Source: Neiella holothuriorum (GTDB lineage Bacteria > Pseudomonadota > Gammaproteobacteria > Enterobacterales > Neiellaceae). From it: a stretch of DNA of 64,000 nt. How positions within the stretch are numbered: the stretch's first letter is position 1; each line of letters starts with the position of its first letter. The DNA is taken from positions 1 to 64,000 of the forward strand of contig NZ_JAHZSS010000021.1 of NCBI RefSeq assembly GCF_019457915.1, in the 5' to 3' direction. Positions 30,290-40,850 of the stretch are shown piece after piece. Made by a program: the position numbers and the translations under genes. The notes under the pieces are model-generated. The model saw only the letters and a list, made by a program, of their open reading frames with translations, searched no databases and was not told where the DNA came from.

Positions 30290-31119
30290 ACCAACGTAAT
30301 CATTTAGGTCATACCGCTCGTAAGCGATTCGGCCAGAATTTCTTGACCGACACCCACGTTATTGATGGTATCGTTCGTGCCATTAATCCGCAGCCAGATG
30401 ATACTCTGGTGGAAATTGGCCCTGGCTTAGGAGCCCTCACAGAGCCAGTTGCCGAAGTCGCGGATCATTTGCATGTGGTAGAGCTCGATCGCGATTTGGC
30501 TAAACGCCTGCGCCATCACCCGTTTATCGCCAGCAAACTGACCGTGCATGAAGGCGATGCGCTCAAGTTCGATTTTCGTCAGCTTTGCCAAGACGGCAAA
30601 AAAATCAAAGTATTCGGTAACCTGCCTTATAACGTATCGACGCCCTTAATTTTTCACCTGCTCACGTTTCAAGACAGCATTGAGAACATGCACTTCATGT
30701 TGCAAAAGGAAGTGGTCGTTCGCATGGCTGCAGGCCCTGGCAGTAAAGCCTATGGTCGCCTGTCAGTGATGACTCAATATTACTGTAAAGCTGTGCCTGT
30801 ATTGGAAGTGCCGCCGACGGCTTTTAAACCATCACCAAAAGTCGACAGCGCTGTGGTTCGCTTAATTCCTGCGCCACCACGTTGGCCTGCAGACAATATT
30901 TCGATGCTTGAGCAAGTCGTCAGTGATGCATTTAATCAACGACGCAAAACTCTTCGTAACAGCTTAAAACGAAAGATTTCTGCAGATTCGTTACAACAAC
31001 TTGGGATTGATCCTGGCTTACGCCCTGAGCAGATCTCCATCGAGCAGTTCGTAGAAATAAGTAATTATGTGAATCAGCATGGCTCGGTTGAAGACAACGC
31101 GGCAGAATCTCATGACTAA
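30286..31119 (+). CDS. rsmA: 16S rRNA dimethyladenosine transferase RsmA (KsgA)
   Basis: A 277-residue methyltransferase that dimethylates A1518 and A1519 of 16S rRNA during late 30S assembly. It shows KRFGQNFL at the N-terminus, the SAM-binding [10 protein letters not shown], and the catalytic [11 protein letters not shown]. It uses a GTG start that overlaps the pdxA stop, and its own end overlaps the apaG start by eight bases. Confidence 0.96.
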   Translation: MNQRNHLGHTARKRFGQNFLTDTHVIDGIVRAINPQPDDTLVEIGPGLGALTEPVAEVADHLHVVELDRDLAKRLRHHPFIASKLTVHEGDALKFDFRQLCQDGKKIKVFGNLPYNVSTPLIFHLLTFQDSIENMHFMLQKEVVVRMAAGPGSKAYGRLSVMTQYYCKAVPVLEVPPTAFKPSPKVDSAVVRLIPAPPRWPADNISMLEQVVSDAFNQRRKTLRNSLKRKISADSLQQLGIDPGLRPEQISIEQFVEISNYVNQHGSVEDNAAESHD

Positions 31120-31495
31120 AACCTTAAGTGATTCGATTTCCATTAAAGTTGAAGTCAGTTACTTAGAGCGGCAATCGCTCCCCGATCAAGACCACTATTT
31201 ATTTGCTTATAACATCACCATTACCAATCATGGTGATGAGCCTGCCAAGCTGATGACCCGCCATTGGCAAATTACCAATGGCGATGGCGAAGTGAATACA
31301 GTTGACGGCCCTGGTGTTGTTGGCAAGCAGCCCGATATCGCAAGTGGCGAACAATTTGCCTATACCAGCAGTGCCGTTATTGAAACAGCCGTCGGCACCA
31401 TGCATGGCCATTACACATTCTGTAGCCAATCAGGCACAGTGTTTGATGTTCCTATTCCTGCTTTTCGTTTAGCTTCGCCCAACACACTCCATTAG
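31112..31495 (+). CDS. apaG: ApaG protein (DUF525)
   Basis: A 127-residue single-domain beta-sandwich protein of the ApaG/DUF525 family, seen in [30 protein letters not shown] and [18 protein letters not shown]. Its biochemical role is not established; it is usually found, as here, between rsmA and apaH. The ATG at 31112 aligns with known ApaG starts, whereas the frame from 31079 would add 11 unrelated residues. Confidence 0.92.
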   Translation: MTKTLSDSISIKVEVSYLERQSLPDQDHYLFAYNITITNHGDEPAKLMTRHWQITNGDGEVNTVDGPGVVGKQPDIASGEQFAYTSSAVIETAVGTMHGHYTFCSQSGTVFDVPIPAFRLASPNTLH

Positions 31496-31505
31496 GAGGC
31501 AACGC

Positions 31506-32315
31506 TTGGCGCTTTACTTAGTCGGTGATATTCAGGGCTGCTTTGATGAATTGCAGTTACTGCTCCAGCAAGTTGATTTTGGCAGCGACGATACTCTCTG
31601 GCTGACGGGCGATCTAGTGGCGCGCGGGCCTAAGTCTCTCAAGACATTGCGTTGGGTTAAACAGCAACCAAATGTCCATACCGTGCTGGGCAACCACGAT
31701 CTGCATTTGTTGGCGGTTGCCGAAGGCATTAAGCCAGCAAAAGCCAAAGATAAAATCGATTCGATTTTGACTGCGAAAGATCGCGATGAATTAATGCAAT
31801 GGTTGCGTCAACAACCTTTATTGATGCGCCATCCTGACTTTCCCATTGTTATGACTCACGCCGGTATTTACCCACGCTGGAGCGTTGAGCAAGCCGATAT
31901 GCTGGCTCAAGAAGTCTCACAACAGCTACGGGGCAAACATTACCTCTCGCTACTCCAAGCAATGTACGGTGACTCACCTGCTATTTGGTCATATCAGCTT
32001 ATCGGCCCAGAGCGCTGGCGTTTTGTTATTAATGCACTGACGCGGATGCGTTTTTGTCACCCCAATGGCACATTGGAGTTAAATACTAAAGTCAGCCCAG
32101 AACATGCCGATGAGTTATTAACGCCATGGTTTGAATTGCATCATCAGCATCAATGTAATAGCCATAATTATGTCTTTGGGCATTGGGCTTCGTTGATGGG
32201 AAAAACTAATGAAAGTAGATACATAGCACTTGATACTGGGTGTGTTTGGGGCAATGAACTCACCATGCTGTGTTGGCAGTCTGGCAAGTATTTCAAACAG
32301 CAAATGCTGTCCTGA
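31506..32315 (+). CDS. apaH: Symmetrical diadenosine tetraphosphatase
   Basis: A 269-residue metallophosphatase that hydrolyses Ap4A to two ADP and also affects NpN caps on RNA. The three metal-site motifs are GDIQGCFDEL, GDLVARGPKSL and LGNHDLHLL. The start is TTG at 31506 with a full AGGAGG site six bases upstream, overlapping the end of apaG. It is the last gene of the lptD-apaH run. Confidence 0.95.
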   Translation: MALYLVGDIQGCFDELQLLLQQVDFGSDDTLWLTGDLVARGPKSLKTLRWVKQQPNVHTVLGNHDLHLLAVAEGIKPAKAKDKIDSILTAKDRDELMQWLRQQPLLMRHPDFPIVMTHAGIYPRWSVEQADMLAQEVSQQLRGKHYLSLLQAMYGDSPAIWSYQLIGPERWRFVINALTRMRFCHPNGTLELNTKVSPEHADELLTPWFELHHQHQCNSHNYVFGHWASLMGKTNESRYIALDTGCVWGNELTMLCWQSGKYFKQQMLS

Positions 32316-32426
32316 TTGCGCCAAAACCATAGATAAACCACATGAATTCCGGTACTTTGGTCACAAAAATAACAATATAAAAACCGTATTAACATTTAAC
32401 AATTTTTAGTCAGGAATAAATTTGGC

Positions 32427-34451
32427 ATGAAACTATCTGTAGCAATGCGAGTCATTCTTGGGTTCACCGTCATTACGGCGCTGCTGTTGTTTAGTGGCGC
32501 CAGCTCGTTGTTCTCACTAAGCACTGTTAACACCTCGCAAAAGCAAGTTAACGATGTGGCCATCCCCACCTTAAACGCTGTTAGCAATTTACAATTGAAA
32601 ATTGCTGCCAGCCATACTGTCGGCCTGGAAGTTTACTATACCGACACCACCAGCAAACTTGATCAAAATGTTGGTTTATTTGAGCAAAGCTTGGTCGAAC
32701 TCGCAGGTGCCTTAACCACATTAGATACCATCCAGTTCGACAACCGCGAATTTACGGACAAACGCCAAAGCGCAGCAAACATCGTCGCGTCATACGATAA
32801 GCTTGCTCGCGAATCAATCAGTGCGCACCGCAACAGTTTAGTGGCGCGACAACAAGCACTCGATAGCTTCGATGAGATCTCAGATGCGGCGGATGATGCT
32901 GGCGGTTATTTACTGGACTTGCTTGACGCCACAGAAAGCGAAGATGACGAAGCTTCTCAGCTGGTGGCAAGCTTAGCCAATAGTCTGGAAGCAAAAACAG
33001 TATCAATTCAAACGGTATTGCAAGACGTGTTAACCATGACGCGTACCGAGCAGTTGAAGACGGGTAAAAGTGAAATTGACTTTGTTATCCGTGATATCCA
33101 AGGCACTTTCAGCCAAATTGCTCAGTATCAAGATCAACTCCAAGAGCCTGAGTATGTCGATGACGCTAAAGACGCGATCGACAGCCTAATACAAATGCTT
33201 ACAAGCAGTCAGTCTCCGTTGTCTCAACAGCGTATTGCCATTGAGCAACAACAAACTGCCGAGTTACGTCACGATCAGTTTGAAGCGCAGAGCAAAGAGT
33301 TATCAACGCTACTGATTGCCATGGCAGAAACGGTTAGTCAGTTCAGCCAGCAAGCTCAGCAAGACGTCACCCAAGTGGTGAGTAGCGGTAAGCAAATCAA
33401 TACCATTGTGATGATCATTTCTGTGCTACTCGCCGCGGGAATTGCATTTGTGGTGGTTCGTAGCATTATCCGGCCGCTAAACCGCGTCAACTCGATGCTG
33501 AAGACCATTGCTTCAGGTGATTTAACGCATCGCTTAGAAGACTCGCAAAACGATGAGTTTGGCGTTCTGTCGGGTAACGTCAACATTCTGACCGACAACC
33601 TGCGCCAGTTGATTAACGGCATTGTTGATCGCTCAAGTCAGTTAGGCTCTGCTGCCGAACAAACATCGGCCATTACCGAGCAAACCACAGCTTCAATTCA
33701 GCAACAGCGCTCTGAGATTGAACAGGTTGCAGCTGCAACCACAGAAATGAATAGCACAGCTCAGCAAGTTGTTAATAGCGCCAATGACACCTTAGCAGCC
33801 ATCAAACACGCTGATGATGAAGCAGAGCACGTTAAAGAGCTTGCTCTTACTAACCGTCAAACCATGGAATCCTTGGCGGAAGAAGTCGACAACGCTTCTG
33901 CGGTAATTAATCAACTGCATGAAGATAGCACCAGCATTAGCTCGGTACTTGATGTCATCCGCGGTGTTGCTGAGCAAACCAACTTGCTGGCACTTAACGC
34001 GGCGATTGAAGCGGCTCGCGCCGGCGAACAAGGCCGAGGCTTTGCGGTCGTTGCTGATGAAGTTCGTTCACTTGCCAGCCGTACTCAGCAATCGACGCAA
34101 GAAATCAATGACATGATTGAGAAGCTGCAAGAAGGTGCGGAGCGTGCTGTGAAATCCATGGTACAAGGCAAAGAAAAAGCAACCCAGTGTGTGAAGCAAA
34201 CTGAAGAGTCCACCAATGCGCTACAGGTCATTACGGACTCGGTACACCATGCTCACGACATTAGCAGCCAGATTAATACCGCAGCTCAGGAGCAAACCTC
34301 TGTGACCGCGCAAATCAGCGAGCGACTCGAGCAGATCGTGACCATTGCCGAAGAGAATGCATCTGGTGCACAACAAACCTCACAGGCTAGTCACCAAGTC
34401 TCTGAGCTATCGACTCAGCTTAAGCAATCCATTGAGCAATTCGTTGTCTAA
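32427..34451 (+). CDS. Methyl-accepting chemotaxis protein
   Basis: A 674-residue transmembrane chemoreceptor. TM1 spans about residues 9-31. A long, mostly helical periplasmic sensor (about 32-322) follows, with no recognised ligand domain. TM2 is at about 324-348, then a HAMP domain ([23 protein letters not shown] split over its helices). The C-terminal signalling hairpin has the conserved tip [21 protein letters not shown] near 513-533. No C-terminal CheR-binding pentapeptide is present. The ligand is unknown. A terminator follows at 34484. Confidence 0.93.
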   Translation: MKLSVAMRVILGFTVITALLLFSGASSLFSLSTVNTSQKQVNDVAIPTLNAVSNLQLKIAASHTVGLEVYYTDTTSKLDQNVGLFEQSLVELAGALTTLDTIQFDNREFTDKRQSAANIVASYDKLARESISAHRNSLVARQQALDSFDEISDAADDAGGYLLDLLDATESEDDEASQLVASLANSLEAKTVSIQTVLQDVLTMTRTEQLKTGKSEIDFVIRDIQGTFSQIAQYQDQLQEPEYVDDAKDAIDSLIQMLTSSQSPLSQQRIAIEQQQTAELRHDQFEAQSKELSTLLIAMAETVSQFSQQAQQDVTQVVSSGKQINTIVMIISVLLAAGIAFVVVRSIIRPLNRVNSMLKTIASGDLTHRLEDSQNDEFGVLSGNVNILTDNLRQLINGIVDRSSQLGSAAEQTSAITEQTTASIQQQRSEIEQVAAATTEMNSTAQQVVNSANDTLAAIKHADDEAEHVKELALTNRQTMESLAEEVDNASAVINQLHEDSTSISSVLDVIRGVAEQTNLLALNAAIEAARAGEQGRGFAVVADEVRSLASRTQQSTQEINDMIEKLQEGAERAVKSMVQGKEKATQCVKQTEESTNALQVITDSVHHAHDISSQINTAAQEQTSVTAQISERLEQIVTIAEENASGAQQTSQASHQVSELSTQLKQSIEQFVV

Positions 34452-34483
34452 CCAACGTCTAACCGAGCTTTAGCAACAAAAAA

Positions 34484-34507
34484 CGCGCCATGTAGGCGCG
34501 TTTTTTT
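34484..34507. terminator. Bidirectional terminator between chemoreceptor and DUF3718 gene
   Basis: Stem CGCGCC/GGCGCG (34484-34489, 34495-34500) flanked by an A run on the left and seven T on the right. It can serve both convergent genes. Confidence 0.88.
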
Positions 34508-34527
34508 ATGCCGAGAACAAAAGGCAA

Positions 34528-34923
34528 TTAGTTGATACGAGATTGAATCGCTGCAACCGTAGCAGAACCGCCATGCCCATTAGCATTAGCCCAGTCCAAT
34601 ATCGTCTGGCCGTCTTTTTCTGGCGCACTTAGAATTTTCTTAGACAGTTTCTTGGCGATAAACTCACCTGTGTCATCAGCATTCTTAGACATAGCAAAAC
34701 GCAGTAAGCTCAAGCCGTTGCACTCAAAGCCAACGTAAATGTCGCGCAAGCGCAGTGACGCATTTTTCAACGCTTTACGAACACGAGATTTATCGTTTTG
34801 TGCAGTGTACTCACACACACTGGTTAGGGCCTGCTCAACGCTATTAGCATTTGCTGAAGGCAAAGAAATCATAGATACGCTGAGTACCGCACTCACGGCT
34901 AGCGCTTTGGCCAAAGAAGACAT
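34528..34923 (-). CDS. Small exported protein, DUF3718-like
   Basis: A 131-residue protein with a signal peptide (AVSAVLSVSMISLPSANA). The mature part has two cysteines, in SVCEYTAQND and FECNGLSLLRFA, likely forming a disulfide. The pattern Cys, Arg/Lys-rich helix, IYVGFECNGLSLL resembles the DUF3718 family of small periplasmic proteins. The end (GQTILDWANANGHGG) looks like the start of an ankyrin-type helix. Function unknown. Confidence 0.62.
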   Translation of the reverse strand: MSSLAKALAVSAVLSVSMISLPSANANSVEQALTSVCEYTAQNDKSRVRKALKNASLRLRDIYVGFECNGLSLLRFAMSKNADDTGEFIAKKLSKKILSAPEKDGQTILDWANANGHGGSATVAAIQSRIN

Positions 34924-35035
34924 CTTGTACTCCTAGAAAATAAGTCATTAATTGAGCTAATGTTACCGAATTTTCACCCTGCAACCCACATTTTATTTGT
35001 GCTTAATAACAAGTTTCTAACCACTGCCTGTTACT

Positions 35036-35518
35036 TTAAATTGCCAAATGCACGAATTCGCATGCATGGTCATTTTTATCGTCTTTTTCGTGACGGGATA
35101 CTGACACCTGACGGAATTTTGTGGGCCATTCAGGGAAGTAAGCATCGCCTTCCGGCTCGGCATCAATGAAGGTTAAATACAGGTCTGTGGCCATCGGTAA
35201 GAAGTGCTGATAGATCTGACCGCCGCCAATAATCATGACATCTTCGGTGGCTTTACTCGCCAACTCGATGGCTTGCGTTGGGCTTCGAACGACCTCTACA
35301 CCATCCGCTCGATAGTCCTCATCTCGTGTCACCACAATATTCATTCGGCCCGGCAACGGGCGACCAATCGATTCAAAGGTTTTGCGTCCCATGACAACAG
35401 GTTTGCCCATCGTCACAGCTTTAAAATGTTTAAGATCGGCAGGCATGTGCCAAGGCATTTTGTTGTCTTTACCTATGACGCGGTTTCGACCCATTGCCGC
35501 GATCAGAGAAATTCGCAT
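35036..35518 (-). CDS. folA: Dihydrofolate reductase
   Basis: A 160-residue enzyme that reduces dihydrofolate with NADPH. It shows ISLIAAMGRNRVIG, the substrate loop KMPWHMPADLKHFK, GRKTFESIGRPLPGR and VMIIGGGQIYQ, all canonical for the trimethoprim-sensitive chromosomal type. The ATG at 35518 is used here; one five codons upstream (35533) is equally open and neither has a strong ribosome-binding site. Confidence 0.95.
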   Translation of the reverse strand: MRISLIAAMGRNRVIGKDNKMPWHMPADLKHFKAVTMGKPVVMGRKTFESIGRPLPGRMNIVVTRDEDYRADGVEVVRSPTQAIELASKATEDVMIIGGGQIYQHFLPMATDLYLTFIDAEPEGDAYFPEWPTKFRQVSVSRHEKDDKNDHACEFVHLAI

Positions 35519-35585
35519 GTCACCATTACTCATTGAAATGTTAGTGGGCTAGGATAACAACCAAAGAATGGTTGCGCCAAATAGC

Positions 35586-35608
35586 AAAAAAGCAGCCCTT
35601 GGGCTGCT
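35586..35608 (-). terminator. Terminator of obgE
   Basis: An 8-bp stem AGCAGCCC/GGGCTGCT (35591-35598, 35601-35608). On the minus strand it is followed by six T (A run at 35586-35591), 24 bases past the obgE stop. Confidence 0.85.
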
Positions 35609-35632
35609 CATTCACGTTTTACCTTAACTTGC

Positions 35633-36823
<1,191 letters not shown>

Positions 36824-36914
36824 CTATTGCTGATCTCTCAGGAATTTTAGGGGCTGTTGGAGGTTGCTGCAAAAAAGTGGCGCTATTTGCAAAGCAACAA
36901 GGCTTTCATAAAAC

Positions 36915-36943
36915 AAAAAGCCCCACCGAACACGGCAGGGCTT
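36915..36943 (-). terminator. Terminator after rplU-rpmA
   Basis: On the minus strand AGCCCTGCCG / CGGTGGGGCT forms a ten-pair stem with two G-U pairs, followed by a T5 run. It lies just past rpmA and before obgE, so obgE is probably transcribed partly by read-through or from its own promoter. Confidence 0.72.
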
Positions 36944-36964
36944 TTCAAGTTAAGGCGGTCGAAA

Positions 36965-37219
36965 TTACGCTACGATGCTAACGAATTTACGATTTTTAGG
37001 GCCTTTAACTTCAAACTTAACAACACCGTCTGCAGTTGCAAACAAAGTGTGGTCTTTACCAATACCAACGTTGTCACCAGCGTGGAATTTTGTACCACGT
37101 TGACGAACTAAGATGTTACCAGCTAAAACTGTTTGACCGCCGTAGCGCTTAACACCAAGACGTTTACTTTCAGAATCGCGGCCGTTTCGAGTACTACCGC
37201 CAGCTTTTTTGTGTGCCAT
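36965..37219 (-). CDS. rpmA: 50S ribosomal protein L27
   Basis: An 84-residue ribosomal protein. The N-terminus [19 protein letters not shown] is the gammaproteobacterial type, with no cleaved leader of the Firmicutes kind. The internal [20 protein letters not shown] is canonical. It sits near the peptidyl transferase centre and is co-transcribed with rplU, 18 bases upstream. Confidence 0.97.
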   Translation of the reverse strand: MAHKKAGGSTRNGRDSESKRLGVKRYGGQTVLAGNILVRQRGTKFHAGDNVGIGKDHTLFATADGVVKFEVKGPKNRKFVSIVA

Positions 37220-37237
37220 TAGTTATGACTCCTCTGA

Positions 37238-37549
37238 TTAACCGCTAATTGCAGTGATTTTCACTTCAGTGAACCACTGACGATGTCCCGCTTGCTTGCG
37301 AGAGTGCTTACGGCGATTGAACTTAACAATCTTAACTTTCTTGCCGCGACCGTGAGTCACAACTTCTGCTTTAACTTTTCCGCCTTCAACGAAAGGTGCG
37401 CCGATTGTTACATCGTCACCGTTCGCGACTAACAGGACTTTGTCGAATTCAACGGCAGTGCCGGTTTCGACGTCCAGCTTTTCCAGGCGGACGGTTTGGC
37501 CTTCTGCAACTCGGTGCTGTTTACCGCCACTTTGAAAAACCGCGTACAT
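37238..37549 (-). CDS. rplU: 50S ribosomal protein L21
   Basis: A 103-residue 23S rRNA-binding protein with [14 protein letters not shown] at the start and the conserved [13 protein letters not shown] near the C-terminus. First gene of the rplU-rpmA unit, diverging from ispB across a 239-base AT-rich gap in which no specific regulatory motif was recognised. Confidence 0.97.
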   Translation of the reverse strand: MYAVFQSGGKQHRVAEGQTVRLEKLDVETGTAVEFDKVLLVANGDDVTIGAPFVEGGKVKAEVVTHGRGKKVKIVKFNRRKHSRKQAGHRQWFTEVKITAISG

Positions 37550-37788
37550 ATTTCTTATACTCCGAAAATTTCAGTACCTTTTATAAGGCAAGGTACTTGT
37601 AGCCTTAAAACTTTAGGGCGCGAATTCTATGCGATCTACAAACAAAAAACAACTGTCTAGCGGCAACCTTCGTTCGTTTTTTGCACACAGTGGAAATCAT
37701 TCGTTTGTCTAACTGTCTTAATGGTCAATTTGAGCGTAAACTCCTTTCAACTTTTGCCCCCTAACTGCTTCATATTTCGACAAGTCAG

Positions 37789-38760
37789 ATGAAATTGGAT
37801 CGAATTCAGCATATCGCCCAAGGCGACATGAATGCCGTCAATACATTAATTGGCGAACAGCTCACTTCCGATGTGGCGCTGATTAATCAACTTGGTTTTT
37901 ATATCGTCAATAGCGGCGGAAAGCGACTTCGTCCGCTGCTAACGGTATTGGCCGCGCGCGCCCTTGGCTATAACGGCAAACACCATATTCAACTCGCCAC
38001 GCTAATTGAGTTTATTCACACAGCAACCCTGTTACATGATGATGTGGTGGATGAATCAACCATGCGCCGTGGTCGAGAAACGGCCAACGCATTGTTTGGT
38101 AATCAAGCCAGCGTTTTGGTGGGCGACTTCCTTTATACACGCGCTTTTCAAATGATGGTTCAGTTTGATGACATGAAAGTGATGGACATCTTATCTGACG
38201 CGACTAATCGAATTGCCGAAGGTGAAGTCTTGCAGCTCATGAACGTTAATGATTCAGCTGTTGATGAAGCCAATTACTTCCAAGTGATTTATTGCAAAAC
38301 GGCCAAGCTTTTTGAAGCTGCGACCCGTCTAGCCGCAGTGATATCAGCGCAAACACCCGATATCGAACAAGCGATGCTTGATTATGGCAAACACTTGGGC
38401 ACAGCATTTCAGCTCATTGACGATGTACTCGACTACACCGCAGATGCCGACACAATGGGAAAAAATGCCGGCGATGATTTAGCTGAAGGCAAACCCACCT
38501 TGCCGTTGCTGCACGCCATGCGAAACGGCAACGAAGCCGAAGCGGCTTTAATTAAAGATGCCATCGAGAACGCGAATGGATTACCGCATTTAGCCACTAT
38601 TCAGGCAACCATGGCTCGTGTTGGCTCGCTTGATTACACTCGTCAAAAGGCTGAAGAAGAAGCCGACAAAGCCATTGCCGCGCTAAGCTTTATGGCAGAT
38701 TCGGAGTATAAACAAGCACTGATCGGCTTGGCTAACATTGCTGTGGAGCGTAATCACTAA
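37789..38760 (+). CDS. ispB: Octaprenyl diphosphate synthase
   Basis: A 323-residue trans-isoprenyl diphosphate synthase that makes the ubiquinone side chain. It shows the two aspartate-rich motifs, LLHDDVVDESTMRRG (first) and LIDDVLDYTAD (second), and GGKRLRPLL near the N-terminus. The position opposite rplU-rpmA is the standard location of ispB. Chain length (eight units) is inferred from the family. A bidirectional terminator follows. Confidence 0.95.
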   Translation: MKLDRIQHIAQGDMNAVNTLIGEQLTSDVALINQLGFYIVNSGGKRLRPLLTVLAARALGYNGKHHIQLATLIEFIHTATLLHDDVVDESTMRRGRETANALFGNQASVLVGDFLYTRAFQMMVQFDDMKVMDILSDATNRIAEGEVLQLMNVNDSAVDEANYFQVIYCKTAKLFEAATRLAAVISAQTPDIEQAMLDYGKHLGTAFQLIDDVLDYTADADTMGKNAGDDLAEGKPTLPLLHAMRNGNEAEAALIKDAIENANGLPHLATIQATMARVGSLDYTRQKAEEEADKAIAALSFMADSEYKQALIGLANIAVERNH

Positions 38761-38820
38761 TTGCACTTACGCTCAACTTGAGCGTATGTTCATCGTTTAA
38801 TATTCAATGAGCCACAAACA

Positions 38821-38849
38821 AAAAAACCAGCCGATTGGCTGGTTTTTTT
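38821..38849. terminator. Bidirectional terminator between ispB and mdh
   Basis: Stem CCAGCC/GGCTGG (38827-38832, 38837-38842) with an A6 run to the left and a T7 run to the right, serving both convergent genes. Confidence 0.9.
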
Positions 38850-38864
38850 ATCGTTCAGTATCAG

Positions 38865-39800
38865 TTAGCCGTTGACGAACTCAACACCTTTGGCGATATC
38901 GCCAGTTAAGGTTTCGAGCATGCCGTCAAGTGCTTCTTTCTCATAGGCACTGATGTCGCCATATGGCAGAACTTCTTCAACACCATTTTTGCCTAACTTA
39001 ACAGGCTGTGCGAACAAGCTTGCGTGTTCAGAGCCACCATCAACATAGGTGCACTCAACAACGCCTTCTTCACCGTTCAGAGCTTTGATCAAACTCAGGC
39101 AGAAACGAGCTGCAGCTTGGCCCATGGACAAGGTCGCAGAACCGCCACCGGCTTTAGCTTCCACCACTTCAGTACCAGCATTCTGGATACGATGCGTCAT
39201 GGCAGCAATTTCGTCATCAGAAAAATCAAGGCCCAACTGGCTTAGTAGCGGCAAAATCGTTACACCACTGTGGCCACCAATAACATTAATGTTCACATCC
39301 GCAGGGTTAAGGCCTTTAGCTTCAGCAATGAAGGTTTCAGCACGAATGACGTCCAGAGTAGTCACACCGAACAACTTGTTCTTGTTGTAACAGCCTTTGG
39401 CTTTAAATACTTCAGCAGCAATAGCAACAGTCGTGTTGACTGGGTTAGTAATAATACCAACACAAGCAGTCGGACAAACGTCAGCAATCTGCTCAGCTAG
39501 GTGCTTCACCACACCCGCATTAACGTTAAATAAATCAGCGCGATCCATACCAGGCTTACGCGGCACACCGGCAGGGATCATAACAATATCAGCACCTTCA
39601 AGTGCTTTGTGTAAATCATCTTTACCATAGCCTTCAATTGGCACAGCAGTTGGAATGTGGCTCAGGTCTTTAGCAACGCCTGGCGTTACCGGGGCAATAT
39701 CATACAGGGCAAGATCAGTGCCTGCTGGTAATTGGGTTTTTAGCAGAAGCGACAACGCTTGTCCGATTCCGCCTGCGGCGCCAAGTACAGCAACTTTCAT
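38865..39800 (-). CDS. mdh: Malate dehydrogenase (NAD+)
   Basis: A 311-residue TCA-cycle enzyme of the E. coli LDH/MDH-fold type. It shows the nucleotide-binding [14 protein letters not shown], the substrate-binding [10 protein letters not shown], and the catalytic [12 protein letters not shown] (His). AGGAG precedes the ATG by seven bases. It diverges from argR, as in E. coli. Confidence 0.97.
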   Translation of the reverse strand: MKVAVLGAAGGIGQALSLLLKTQLPAGTDLALYDIAPVTPGVAKDLSHIPTAVPIEGYGKDDLHKALEGADIVMIPAGVPRKPGMDRADLFNVNAGVVKHLAEQIADVCPTACVGIITNPVNTTVAIAAEVFKAKGCYNKNKLFGVTTLDVIRAETFIAEAKGLNPADVNINVIGGHSGVTILPLLSQLGLDFSDDEIAAMTHRIQNAGTEVVEAKAGGGSATLSMGQAAARFCLSLIKALNGEEGVVECTYVDGGSEHASLFAQPVKLGKNGVEEVLPYGDISAYEKEALDGMLETLTGDIAKGVEFVNG

Positions 39801-39913
39801 AGTTATTCTCCTAATAGGATTTATAGTTTGTGTAGGGTATTTTTATTTCTTAGCAACAATAGCCTGCACCCAAATGAAGGGGAATGAGTTGTGCGAAATC
39901 AAAGCTCAGTTTT

Positions 39914-40024
39914 ACTTATTTTTGGAGTAAAATAAGTCGTAAACAAAAAGCAACGCACATTCCGAGTAATCAAGGCCTCATAAGTTTGCCCCACATTGCA
40001 AACTTATGCACAATGAGTGCATAA
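39914..40024. promoter_or_regulatory. Three perfect inverted repeats between mdh and argR
   Basis: (1) ACTTATTTT / AAAATAAGT, 39914-39922 and 39929-39937. (2) TAAGTTTGC / GCAAACTTA, 39981-39989 and 39998-40006. (3) TTATGCAC / GTGCATAA, 40004-40011 and 40017-40024. Repeats 2 and 3 share 40004-40006, so they cannot form as hairpins together. They lie just upstream of argR and may be operators for ArgR or another factor, although none is a close match to the classical ARG box. Confidence 0.6.
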
Positions 40025-40041
40025 CCAATTAGGGGCCAGTT

Positions 40042-40509
40042 ATGCAATCCAGTCAGCAAGATGCCTTAGTCAAAGCATTCCATAATCTTCTCAAGCAAGA
40101 GCGATTTGGCTCGCAAGGAGAGATAGTCAGCGCACTAAAAGACCAAGGCTTTAGCAATGTAAACCAATCTAAAGTATCGCGCATGCTTTCGAAATTCGGA
40201 GCCGTCCGAACCCGCAACGCGAAACAAGAAATGGTTTACTGCTTGCCCGCAGAACTTGGGGTTCCAACCACATCGAGTCCGTTAAAAAACCTTGTCATCG
40301 ACATTGATCACAACGATTTTATGATTGTGATTCGCACGAGTCCGGGCGCCGCACAATTGATTGCTCGGTTACTTGATTCCATCGGCAAAGCCGAAGGGAT
40401 CCTGGGCACAATCGCTGGCGATGATACCATCTTCATCACCCCAACCAAAGCTGCGGGGATTGACTCAACGATTCAATCTGTTCGTAGCTTATTTGGCTAC
40501 AGCGAATAG
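40042..40509 (+). CDS. argR: Arginine repressor ArgR
   Basis: A 155-residue hexameric regulator. The N-terminal winged helix (about 1-75) has the DNA-reading [19 protein letters not shown]; the C-terminal part has the arginine-binding and oligomerisation motif [11 protein letters not shown]. It represses arginine biosynthesis and may autoregulate through the inverted repeats just upstream. AGGGG lies before the ATG. A 9-bp terminator follows. Confidence 0.95.
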   Translation: MQSSQQDALVKAFHNLLKQERFGSQGEIVSALKDQGFSNVNQSKVSRMLSKFGAVRTRNAKQEMVYCLPAELGVPTTSSPLKNLVIDIDHNDFMIVIRTSPGAAQLIARLLDSIGKAEGILGTIAGDDTIFITPTKAAGIDSTIQSVRSLFGYSE

Positions 40510-40572
40510 TGCCAAAATCCTCAATCTATACAATTTAGACCTTAGTCGTAAACATTGATTAAACATGCAACA

Positions 40573-40604
40573 AAGTCCCATTCCAGCACGATGGGACTTT
40601 TTGT
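40573..40604 (+). terminator. Terminator of argR
   Basis: A 9-bp perfect stem AAGTCCCAT (40573-40581) / ATGGGACTT (40591-40599) followed by T5, 64 bases after the argR stop. Confidence 0.88.
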
Positions 40605-40800
40605 TTGGGTTGCTCGCAACGACTGAAGCTTTCCTGCTGACACCATTTGCCACTTTGCGCTGTACCATTCGGTTGAACCGAATGAGCACTGGTATTCAAG
40701 CGGCCGTCATCCGTCTTTGTAACGCCTATAGCCCCCTTTTCTTTCGCTATAACCCCTCACGCCAAAGCTCAGAGGTATGCCGGTACCAAAATCGAGGCAT

Positions 40801-40830
40801 AAAAAAACCGGAGCAAATGCTCCGGTTTTT
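40801..40830 (-). terminator. Terminator of glnK-amtB
   Basis: Stem ACCGGAGC (40807-40814) / GCTCCGGT (40819-40826) with an A7 run on the left, which reads as T7 on the minus strand, 20 bases after the amtB stop. The right-hand T run means it could also stop plus-strand transcripts. Confidence 0.9.
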
Positions 40831-40850
40831 CAATGTGGGGAAGCGTCGAG

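Larger units (their letters stand above)
40510..40850. other. 341-base argR-amtB gap: two terminators and a 19-nt palindrome
   Basis: The gap begins with the argR terminator and ends with the amtB terminator. Between them is a perfect palindrome CATTCGGTT-G-AACCGAATG (40666-40684). No convincing gene was found; apparent frames here run straight through both terminators. A small plus-strand RNA ending at the 40807-40830 hairpin is conceivable but unsupported. Confidence 0.55.
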
